Assembly: GCA_017745115.1 (NCBI GenBank)
Contig: JAGIAA010000006.1
Location: 16,802 to 80,801 of the forward strand
DNA: 64,000 nucleotides
DNA from: Sphingobium sp.
GTDB taxonomy: Bacteria; Pseudomonadota; Alphaproteobacteria; Sphingomonadales; Sphingomonadaceae
Direction of reading: 5' to 3'
Shown here: piece by piece, positions 55,857-63,011 of the stretch
How positions within the stretch are numbered: position 1 is the stretch's first letter
How the letters are laid out: each line of letters begins with the position of its first letter
Notes under the pieces: model-generated
What the model was told of the DNA's origin: nothing
Seen by the model: only the letters and a program-made list of their open reading frames with translations
The model's database searches: none
Program-made: the position numbers and the translations under genes

Positions 55857-56909
55857 ATGGCCGAGAAAACCCGCGTTTTGATCGTCGATGACTCCGTCAC
55901 CATGCGCGCCTTGTTCACGGCAGCGCTGGAGAAGTCCGGCGACATCATCGTTCTCGACAGCGCCGCGAATGCGGACGAGGCGCGGGAGATGATCCCGCAG
56001 CTCAAGCCCGACATCATCACGCTCGACATCGAAATGCCCGGTATGAACGGCATCGATTTCCTCGAGGAGCTGATGAAGACGCGGCCCATGCCGGTCATCA
56101 TGCTCTCGACGCTGACCCAGAAGGGCGCCGAGATCTCGATCCGTGCCATGGAACTGGGCGCGATCGACTGCTTCCCCAAGCCCAAGCAGGCGACCCAGGC
56201 CGAGTTCGACGCGATTTCCGACAAGCTCTGCAAGCTCGTGATTGCCGCTGCCAAGGCCAAGCCGCAGCCCGCCGCCGAAAAGCCCGCGGCACCGCCGCCG
56301 CCGGCTGCCGACGGTTTCAAGTGGAATGGTTCGATCGTGGCCATGGCTGCGTCGACCGGCGGCATCGAGGCCTACTCGACGCTGCTCGCCGGCCTGCCCG
56401 AGAATTGCCCGCCGACGATCGTCCTCCAGCAGATGGAGGAGGGCCTCGCGGTCGGTTTCGGTTCCAAGCTCAACAAGGTCATCAAGCCCGAAGTCAAGCT
56501 CGCCGAGGACGGCATGAAGCTCGATCAGGGCGTCGTGTATGTCGCTGCCGATCCGAACACGCATGTCGTGGTCGATCGCTGGCCGGGTGGCTGCATCCGT
56601 CTGCTGCCGCGCGATCCGGTCAAGGGCTTCCGCCCGTCCGCCGACTTGCTCTTCGCCGCGCTGGCCAAGACCGCCGGTTCGCGCGCCATTGCGGCCATCC
56701 TGACCGGGATGGGCGACGACGGCGCCATGGGCATGACCGCCCTTAAGGCCGCGGGCGCACGCACGTTCGTGCAGACCAAGGACACCGCGCTGGTCAGCGA
56801 AGTGATCGAGGCGGTCATCGCCAAGGATCCCGCCGTCACGCAGCTTCCGCTCGCAGAACTCTGCTCTGCCATCGTCGATACGGCGAGCCAGGGCAAAGCG
56901 GCCGCATGA
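55857..56909 (+). CDS. Second CheB-like protein with substituted catalytic histidine
   Basis: A 350-residue receiver-plus-esterase protein. The receiver is intact (Asp57 in ITLDIEMPGMNGIDF). In the esterase domain the Ser is kept (Ser166, AMAASTGGIEAY) and so is the Asp region (TGMGDDGAMG). But residue 192, where CheB has the catalytic His (QHM/QHI), is Gln in LQQMEEGLA (codon CAG at 56430-56432). The protein is therefore probably not an active methylesterase of the standard type. AAGAAGG precedes the ATG. It overlaps the last gene of the cluster. Confidence 0.92.
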   Translation: MAEKTRVLIVDDSVTMRALFTAALEKSGDIIVLDSAANADEAREMIPQLKPDIITLDIEMPGMNGIDFLEELMKTRPMPVIMLSTLTQKGAEISIRAMELGAIDCFPKPKQATQAEFDAISDKLCKLVIAAAKAKPQPAAEKPAAPPPPAADGFKWNGSIVAMAASTGGIEAYSTLLAGLPENCPPTIVLQQMEEGLAVGFGSKLNKVIKPEVKLAEDGMKLDQGVVYVAADPNTHVVVDRWPGGCIRLLPRDPVKGFRPSADLLFAALAKTAGSRAIAAILTGMGDDGAMGMTALKAAGARTFVQTKDTALVSEVIEAVIAKDPAVTQLPLAELCSAIVDTASQGKAAA

Positions 56910-57283
56910 GCCACATGCCCGCCTCCTTTGAAAGCGACATTGCGCCGCATGCCGCCGGGCTCCTGCCCGACGGCGTGATGCGCGCGCTGATCGCGGACGA
57001 GCTGGACCGCATCCGGCAAGTGCTGGAGGATATGGGTCTGCAGCTTTGCGGCGATCCAGAGATCGTGCGCAGCCACATGAACGTGCTGCAGTCGATCGAC
57101 GAGGTCTGCCAGCGCCACGAGAATCTCGCCCGCACGCTGCGCGCGCCGGACATGGTGGCCGAGGCCAATTCGATCACGCTCGAGACGCTTCGCCTGCGCT
57201 TGCAGGACGATATTCTCGAGCGCCTGGCCGAGCGGACCATCGCGAGCGATCCCGCCGCCGACGAGGCCTGGCACGACCTCTGA
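56906..57283 (+). CDS. Small helical chemotaxis-cluster protein with CheZ/CheT-like DxxxQ motif
   Basis: A 125-residue protein, mostly predicted helical (residues about 23-45, 50-80 and 85-115). It carries LQSIDEVCQRHENLA, in which Asp65 and Gln69 form the DxxxQ pattern used by CheZ and CheT to dephosphorylate CheY. Two other D..(3)..Q matches (34-38 and 42-46) show that the pattern alone is weak evidence. Its ATG overlaps the stop of the second cheB (ATGA), so it belongs to the operon. The candidate function is inference. Confidence 0.65.
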   Translation: MSHMPASFESDIAPHAAGLLPDGVMRALIADELDRIRQVLEDMGLQLCGDPEIVRSHMNVLQSIDEVCQRHENLARTLRAPDMVAEANSITLETLRLRLQDDILERLAERTIASDPAADEAWHDL

Positions 57284-57437
57284 CATCGAGGCCGGTTCGC
57301 CGTCCAAAAAGCCGTCCCGTCCTTGAACGGCACCGGTTCCATCCACAGATTGCATCGAGCGAGAGCGGATTCGCTCTTTCCATCAACGGACTGTGTCACT
57401 ACCATGACACGCCTGTGACAGCTGGATGTGGGTGACA

Positions 57438-58061
57438 ATGGCTCGGACGGACGGTACGGTTCTGGCGGATCGCAAGACAAGCGCCGGCGATTATGCCCGC
57501 TTCCTGCATGCCTGGATCCGGAAGCCCCGCCAGAACGGCTCCATCGTTCCCAGCAGTCCCTATCTCGGCCGGCTCATGGCCAGCCAGATCGATCCGGCCG
57601 GTGGCCGCGTCATGGAATTCGGCGGCGGCACCGGTGCGCTGACTCGCGAGATCCTCGCCACCAGCCTTCCGGTCGATCAACTCGAAGTCGTCGAGATCGA
57701 CGCGGATCTCGCACGCGGCCTGCGTCGCTCGATGCCCGGCCTGCGCATCCTCGAGACGCCGGCCCAGGCCGTTGCAGGCCATGCCCTTGGCGGCATCGGA
57801 GGCTATCAGTGCATTATCTCGGGCCTGCCGCTGCTCGCATTCAGCAAGCAATTACAGCAGGATATCCTGTCCGAGGCGTTCCTGCTGCTGCGGCCCGGCG
57901 GCACCTTCGTGCAGTTCACTTATTCGCCGTGCCCGCCGCTCGCGCGCAGCATCGCCAGCGCGCTCGACCTTGAGGTGAAGAAGGTCGGCACCATCGTGCG
58001 CAACGTGCCCCCGGCCACGGTCTTCTCCTATTGCCGCGCCGGCGAACGCCAGCTGGCCTGA
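57438..58061 (+). CDS. PmtA-like phospholipid/SAM methyltransferase
   Basis: A protein of about 207 residues resembling PmtA phosphatidylethanolamine N-methyltransferase of alphaproteobacteria. WIRKPRQNGSIVPSSPYLGR, VMEFGGGTGALTREI (SAM motif I) and ISGLPLLAFSK are present. The C-terminal GTFVQFTYSPCPP and NVPPATVFSYCR also fit. It would make methylated membrane phospholipids. The frame allows an ATG at 57426. It follows the che cluster by about 150 bp and may be a separate unit. Confidence 0.82.
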   Translation: MARTDGTVLADRKTSAGDYARFLHAWIRKPRQNGSIVPSSPYLGRLMASQIDPAGGRVMEFGGGTGALTREILATSLPVDQLEVVEIDADLARGLRRSMPGLRILETPAQAVAGHALGGIGGYQCIISGLPLLAFSKQLQQDILSEAFLLLRPGGTFVQFTYSPCPPLARSIASALDLEVKKVGTIVRNVPPATVFSYCRAGERQLA

Positions 58062-58089
58062 ACCCCGCTTGACCGGCCGCCCGACAGGG

Positions 58090-58290
58090 CTCTAGGTTCA
58101 TCATCGTTACGGGTCCCCGCGCGAGCGGGGCGCAAAAGGGAAGTCCGGTGACAAGTCCGGCGCTGTTCCCGCAACTGTAACCGGCGAGCCTCGCGCCACT
58201 ATGCCACTGTTTTTCAAACGGGAAGGCGGCGCAAAGGCATTGACCCGGGAGCCAGGAGACCTGCCCGCTAACCGTCTGTCCTTTGACCGG
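58090..58290 (+). ncRNA. Cobalamin (AdoCbl) riboswitch
   Basis: The element upstream of btuB has the expected order of conserved boxes: AAAAGGGAA, CCGGTG, the CTGTTCCCGCAACTGTAA core, CGGCGAG, GCCACTG, CGGGAAGGC and the B12 box GAGCCAGGAGACCTGCC (58250-58266). It lies 110-310 bp before the btuB start. It should repress btuBFCD translation or transcription when B12 is plentiful. Confidence 0.95.
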
Positions 58291-58401
58291 TCGGGAGGTG
58301 CCGGTCGAACGGGGTCTGTCCTCGCGTGACGGCATCAACCGGCGGCTTGCGCTGCGACGATGCGTCGTGGCGTTTGCCGTCCCGTATGCGGGGCACGAGG
58401 C

Positions 58402-60267
58402 ATGGAACGACGACGAATTTCAGGATCGATATTGGCAGTTGCGGCGCTCTATGCGTCCGGCGCACAGGCGCAGGACGCCACAAGCGACGACATCATCATC
58501 ACGGCCACGGGCCTGCCGCAGGATCGCGACGAGACCGGCCAGGCCATCACCGTCATCAACGCAAAGACCATCGAAACGCGTCAATCGGTGAGCGTCGCCG
58601 ACTTGCTCGCGACCACGCCCTCGGTGCGGGTGAACAGCAACGGCAGCCTCGGCTCGGTGACCAGCCTGTCGCTGCGCGGCGCCGAAGCCGGGCAGACGGT
58701 GGTGCTGCTCGACGGCGTGCGCATCAATGATCCCAGCGGCACGAGCGGGGCGGTCGATTTCGGCAATCTGCTCATCGGCAATATTCGCCGCATCGAGGTG
58801 ATGCGCGGCGCCAATGCCATTGCCTATGGTTCGGACGCTATCGGCGGCGTGGTCAACCTCTCGACCCGCGACGAACCGGTGGACGGCTTCGGTTTTCGCA
58901 GCCGCTTGGAGGGCGGTTATGCCGGCACGCTCAACGGGGCCGCGAACCTGAGCTGGGGCATCGGGCCGCTGAACGGCGATCTCGGCATCGCAGCTTTGCA
59001 CACCAAGGGGATCACGAGCGCCGCATCCCGCTTCGGCGCCAACGAGAAGGACGGGCTCGACAACATCACCGCCCATGGCCGCGTCGAGGCCGCCTTGTCG
59101 CAGGACGTGAAGCTCGACCTGCGCGGCTATTTCGTCGATGCCGACCTGGCTTATGACAGCTTTTTTGGCACGCCTGCGGACAGCGGCGACACCAGCCATT
59201 TCCGGCAGTTGACCGGCTATGCGGGCCTCAACGTCACGACCGGCGCGTTGGAAAGCCGTCTGTCCGTGACGGTGCTCGGCAACCGGCGCGACTATCGCTT
59301 CATGCCGGGCACGCCGCCTGACTTCGGCTATCGCGGCACACGCTGGCGCGCCGATTATGAGGGCGCGCTGACGCTCAGCCCGGCCGCGAGGTTGGTCCTC
59401 GGCCTGTCGCACGACGCTCCGGATTACCGCTTCTTCGGCTTCGGATCGGATGAGACGCACAAAGCCGACATCGACAGCGTCTTCGGCATGGCGATCGTGA
59501 AGCCGCTGGCTCGCCTCACCCTGACCGGGGGCGTCCGTCACGATCATCACAGCCAGTTCGGCGGCGTCACCACCTTCGGCGCCAATGCGAACTGGGGCCT
59601 TGGGGCCGGGCTGACCCGTATTCGCCTGGCTTATGGCGAGGGCTTTCGCGCGCCTTCGCTTTACCAGCTTTACGACAGCTATAGCGGCAATCGCGCGCTG
59701 ATGCCGGAGCGATCTCACAGTTTCGATGTCGGCATCGACCGCAGCTTCGCGAGCGGGAAGGGGCATGTCGCGATCGCTGCCTTCACGCGCGTTACGCGAA
59801 ACCAGATCGACTATGACCTCACGACCTTCGCTTATGCCAATCTTGCACGGACGACCGCACGTGGAATCGAGCTCTCGGTGGACTTTGAACCTGTCAAGGA
59901 TTCAACGATTGCCCTGGCTTATAGCCTTATCGACACGCGTGATCGGACTCCGGCTTCAATAGCCTTCGACCGGCATCTGCCGCGTCGTCCAGTGAATAGC
60001 CTAAGCCTGTCTCTCGATCGGCGCTGGCCTATCGGTCTGTCGACCGGCGCGACCATGAGACTGGTCGGCCCGTCGCGCGATCCGACGGGGCCGTCGGGGC
60101 GGCTGGGCAGCTACGGCGTGCTCGATCTGCGTGCCGCTATGCCACTGGGCAAGGGGTTCGAACTCTATGCCCGGCTCGATAACGCGCTCAATGAGCGCTA
60201 CGAGACAAGCTATGGCTATTCGAGCTATGGCCGTGCCGCCTATGCCGGCGTCAGGATGACTCTGTGA
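58402..60267 (+). CDS. btuB: TonB-dependent outer-membrane vitamin B12 receptor BtuB
   Basis: A 621-residue receptor with a signal peptide ending in AYSGAQAQ-like ALYASGAQAQ. A TonB-box-like DIIITATGLPQ follows. The plug domain (VADLLATTPSVRVNSNGSLG, GAEAGQTVVLLDGVRINDPS) precedes a 22-strand barrel that ends in YAGVRMTL. It takes up cobalamin across the outer membrane. The frame opens at 58360, but MERRRISGS at 58402 gives the signal peptide. The riboswitch and downstream btu genes confirm the substrate. Confidence 0.93.
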   Translation: MERRRISGSILAVAALYASGAQAQDATSDDIIITATGLPQDRDETGQAITVINAKTIETRQSVSVADLLATTPSVRVNSNGSLGSVTSLSLRGAEAGQTVVLLDGVRINDPSGTSGAVDFGNLLIGNIRRIEVMRGANAIAYGSDAIGGVVNLSTRDEPVDGFGFRSRLEGGYAGTLNGAANLSWGIGPLNGDLGIAALHTKGITSAASRFGANEKDGLDNITAHGRVEAALSQDVKLDLRGYFVDADLAYDSFFGTPADSGDTSHFRQLTGYAGLNVTTGALESRLSVTVLGNRRDYRFMPGTPPDFGYRGTRWRADYEGALTLSPAARLVLGLSHDAPDYRFFGFGSDETHKADIDSVFGMAIVKPLARLTLTGGVRHDHHSQFGGVTTFGANANWGLGAGLTRIRLAYGEGFRAPSLYQLYDSYSGNRALMPERSHSFDVGIDRSFASGKGHVAIAAFTRVTRNQIDYDLTTFAYANLARTTARGIELSVDFEPVKDSTIALAYSLIDTRDRTPASIAFDRHLPRRPVNSLSLSLDRRWPIGLSTGATMRLVGPSRDPTGPSGRLGSYGVLDLRAAMPLGKGFELYARLDNALNERYETSYGYSSYGRAAYAGVRMTL

Positions 60268-61247
60268 GGCGTTTGGCGATCCTGGCGTCGCTGTTGGCGC
60301 TGGCGGCGTGCGGGCAGCATGTCACGCCGGTGGCGAAAGGCGGCGCCGTCCGCATCATGTCGATGAATCCCTGCATCGACGCTATCCTCGTGCGTGTTGC
60401 GGACCCCGGCGAGATCGCGTCGATCAGCCATTACAGCCACGATCCCGCCGCGACCTCGATCCCGATCGTACAGGCGATGCGCTTTCCGGCCAACGCTGGC
60501 ACCGCCGAAGAGGTGGTCGCGACCCAGCCCAGCATCGTGCTTCTCGGCGCGCATGGCGATCCGGCGACGCAGGCGGCCATCCGCGCGGCGGGTGTGGAGG
60601 TGGTCACCGTCGGCGTGCCCGCGACCATCGCCGAGAGCCTCGACCAGATCAGGACCGTCGCGCGCGTGGCGGGTCATCCCGAACGCGGCGAGGCGCTGGC
60701 GCGTGAGATCGAGGCAGCGCTCGCGGCGGCGCATCCGGAGGCGGGCTGGCGTCCGGTCGACGCCCTTATCCGGCAGGGCAGCGGCCTTGTCCCCGGCACG
60801 GGCACGCTGGCGGACGAGCTGCTCGGCCGCACCGGCTTCCGCAACATGAGTGCGGACTACAAGCTTGCGATGTGGGACGTGCTGCCGCTCGAACCGCTCA
60901 TCGCCAGGCCGCCGAAACTCCTGCTGATGGACACGACCGAGCATCGCGGCCCGCCCGGCCTGCTCACCAAGATCCCCAACATGCGCATCGCCGACTTTTC
61001 CGAGCGTCTGCTGCAATGCGCGGGACCCAATCTCATCGATGCGGCCAGGCGGTTGGCGAAGATTCGTGCCGGCGTCATCCAGGCGCAGGCTGTTATACAG
61101 GCACAAGCCGTTCCCCGGCGCAGGCCGGGGTCCACCAGCGCGGCGCGCTGGAGCGCGCTGCCACGCGCTATACTTGAGGAGGGATGGACCCCGGCCTATG
61201 CCGGGGAACGGCCTCGGAAAAATGGGCGTGAGGTTCCGCTGCCATGA
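60264..61247 (+). CDS. btuF: Vitamin B12 ABC transporter substrate-binding lipoprotein BtuF
   Basis: A 327-residue binding protein with a lipobox (LLALAAC). RIMSMNPCIDAILVRVADPG, FPANAGTAEEVVATQPSIVLL and NMSADYKLAMWDVLPLEPLIA are helical-backbone class III features. It starts with GTG overlapping the btuB stop. The last 45 or so residues (VPRRRPGSTS ... GWTPAYAGERP) are encoded by a palindromic repeat, not by the usual fold. A duplicated VIQAQA unit (an 18-bp tandem repeat) precedes it. It overlaps btuC (ATGA). Confidence 0.92.
   Translation: MRRLAILASLLALAACGQHVTPVAKGGAVRIMSMNPCIDAILVRVADPGEIASISHYSHDPAATSIPIVQAMRFPANAGTAEEVVATQPSIVLLGAHGDPATQAAIRAAGVEVVTVGVPATIAESLDQIRTVARVAGHPERGEALAREIEAALAAAHPEAGWRPVDALIRQGSGLVPGTGTLADELLGRTGFRNMSADYKLAMWDVLPLEPLIARPPKLLLMDTTEHRGPPGLLTKIPNMRIADFSERLLQCAGPNLIDAARRLAKIRAGVIQAQAVIQAQAVPRRRPGSTSAARWSALPRAILEEGWTPAYAGERPRKNGREVPLP
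61107..61212. repeat. Palindromic repeat inside the 3' end of btuF
   Basis: Arms of 28 bp (61107-61134 and 61185-61212) pair with two mismatches and are separated by about 50 bp. The left arm begins GCCGTTCCCCGG. It is in frame and extends the BtuF C-terminus. Confidence 0.85.
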
Positions 61248-62212
61248 CCCGCTCCGCCAAACTCGCCCTGCTGGTCCTCAGTGTGGCTGCCGCCTTCCTC
61301 TTCTCGCTGATCGCGGGAAAGGTCTGGGTGCCGGTCTGGGGCCTGGCCGATGGCGACCCGCGCATCCTCATCATGATGGACCTGCGCCTGCCGCGCGCGC
61401 TGCTCGGCCTCGTCGTCGGCGCAGGGCTGGGCGTGTCCGGCGCTGCATTGCAGGGCTATAGCCGCAATCCGCTCGCCGATCCGTCGATCCTCGGCATTTC
61501 CGCGGCCGCTGCGCTGGGTGCCGTGCTCGCCATCGCCTTTGGTTTCGGCTTCTCGCCAACCGGTATCACCGCATGCGCGATGGCCGGCGCGGGAATCGCG
61601 GTTCTGCTGCTGGCCTTGCTGGCCGGCCGGAGCGCGAGCGCTGTTGCCTTCATCCTTGCCGGGACCGTGCTGTCGTCGCTCGCGGGAGCATTGACCGCAT
61701 TGGTCATCAGCCTCGCGCCCAGTCCTTTCGCCACGTCCGAGATCATCAACTGGCTGATGGGCGCTCTCACGGACCGCAGCTGGGTGGAAGTCCGGATCGC
61801 CGCACCGCTGATCGCCATCGGCTCGGCGATCCTGTTCCTGCAGGGCCGCGCGCTCGATGGGCTGACGCTCGGCGAGGCCGTGGCGCGCTCACTGGGCATC
61901 GATCTCATGCGCCTGCAATATGTCCTCGCTTTTGCCTTGGCGCTGATCGTTGGCGGCTCGGTCGCGGTGACCGGCATCGTCGGCTTTGTCGGCCTGATCG
62001 TCCCGCATCTTATGCGGCCATGGTTCGGTGCCGAGCCTTCGCGCCTGCTGCTGCCCTCGCTGCTGGGCGGGGCCATGCTGACCCTGGTCGCGGACGGGCT
62101 GGTGCGCCTGGCGCCGGGCGGCAGTGAACTGCGTCTCGGCGTGGCCATGGCGATCATCGGCACGCCGTTCTTCTTCGCACTGTTATTGCGCTACCGGCGG
62201 GAGCTCGGCTGA
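61244..62212 (+). CDS. btuC: Vitamin B12 ABC transporter permease BtuC
   Basis: A 322-residue FecCD-family permease with about ten membrane helices. LRLPRALLGLVVGAGLGVSGAALQGYSRNPLADPSILGIS is the family signature region (written here as separate blocks RLPRALLGLVVGAGLGVSG and NPLADPSILGIS), and VAVTGIVGFVGLIVPHLMR is near the C-terminus. The ATG overlaps the btuF stop, and the stop overlaps the btuD start (TGATG). Confidence 0.94.
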   Translation: MTRSAKLALLVLSVAAAFLFSLIAGKVWVPVWGLADGDPRILIMMDLRLPRALLGLVVGAGLGVSGAALQGYSRNPLADPSILGISAAAALGAVLAIAFGFGFSPTGITACAMAGAGIAVLLLALLAGRSASAVAFILAGTVLSSLAGALTALVISLAPSPFATSEIINWLMGALTDRSWVEVRIAAPLIAIGSAILFLQGRALDGLTLGEAVARSLGIDLMRLQYVLAFALALIVGGSVAVTGIVGFVGLIVPHLMRPWFGAEPSRLLLPSLLGGAMLTLVADGLVRLAPGGSELRLGVAMAIIGTPFFFALLLRYRRELG

Positions 62213-62985
62213 TGCTGGACGCAAAAGGCCTTGGCGTGAGGCTGGGCGGGGCCGAAATCCTCGCGGGCTTGAGCGCGCGTATCGAGCCGGGCAGGGTGAC
62301 CGCCATTGTCGGTCCAAACGGCGCGGGCAAGTCGACACTGCTCACCTGCCTTGCGGGGCTGCGTACAGCTGACAGGGGCGAAGTTCTGCTCAACGGCGTC
62401 CTGCTGGGCAGCATGAGCGGCCGTGAGCGCGCGAAGCGGCTCGGCTATCTGCCGCAGGAAAGTCCGGTGCACTGGAATATCGCCGTGCGGGCGCTCGTCG
62501 CGCTCGGCCGCTATCCGCATCGCGATGGCATTGCCGGCGAAAGCGCCTCGGACTGGCTCGCCGTCCAGCAAGCGCTGAGCGAGGTGGATATGGCGGCTTT
62601 CGTGGATCGGTCCGTCAACAGCCTCTCCGGCGGCGAGCGCGCGCGTGTTCTGCTGGCGCGCGTGCTGGCGGGCACGCCGCAATGGATCCTCGCCGACGAG
62701 CCCATGGCGGCGCTCGACCTTGCGCATCGCTACGCGCTCATGGCCCATTTGCGGGATATCGCGGCACAGGGCGTCGGCGTCGTGATCGTTATCCACGACC
62801 TGCCGCTCGCCGCACGCATGGCCGACGATGCCCTGCTGCTCGACGGTGGCCGACTGGTCGCATCCGGTCCGGCGCGCGATGTGCTGACGCCCGAGCGGCT
62901 CGGCCCGGTCTTCGGCGTCGACTTCGCTTATGGCACCGCCGCCGATGGCCAACCGACGCTGGTCAGCGCGCCGCGCTTCCCTTGA
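62212..62985 (+). CDS. btuD: Vitamin B12 ABC transporter ATPase BtuD
   Basis: A 257-residue ATPase. The Walker A is GPNGAGKST, the Q-loop is GYLPQES, the signature is SLSGGERAR and the Walker B is WILADEP. The H-loop is VIVIHDLPLA. It powers BtuC uptake of cobalamin. It is the last gene of the operon; the next gene starts 26 bp later and may be read through. Confidence 0.94.
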   Translation: MLDAKGLGVRLGGAEILAGLSARIEPGRVTAIVGPNGAGKSTLLTCLAGLRTADRGEVLLNGVLLGSMSGRERAKRLGYLPQESPVHWNIAVRALVALGRYPHRDGIAGESASDWLAVQQALSEVDMAAFVDRSVNSLSGGERARVLLARVLAGTPQWILADEPMAALDLAHRYALMAHLRDIAAQGVGVVIVIHDLPLAARMADDALLLDGGRLVASGPARDVLTPERLGPVFGVDFAYGTAADGQPTLVSAPRFP

Positions 62986-63011
62986 GCGTTGCGAGAGCCT
63001 AGACGGGGCAT

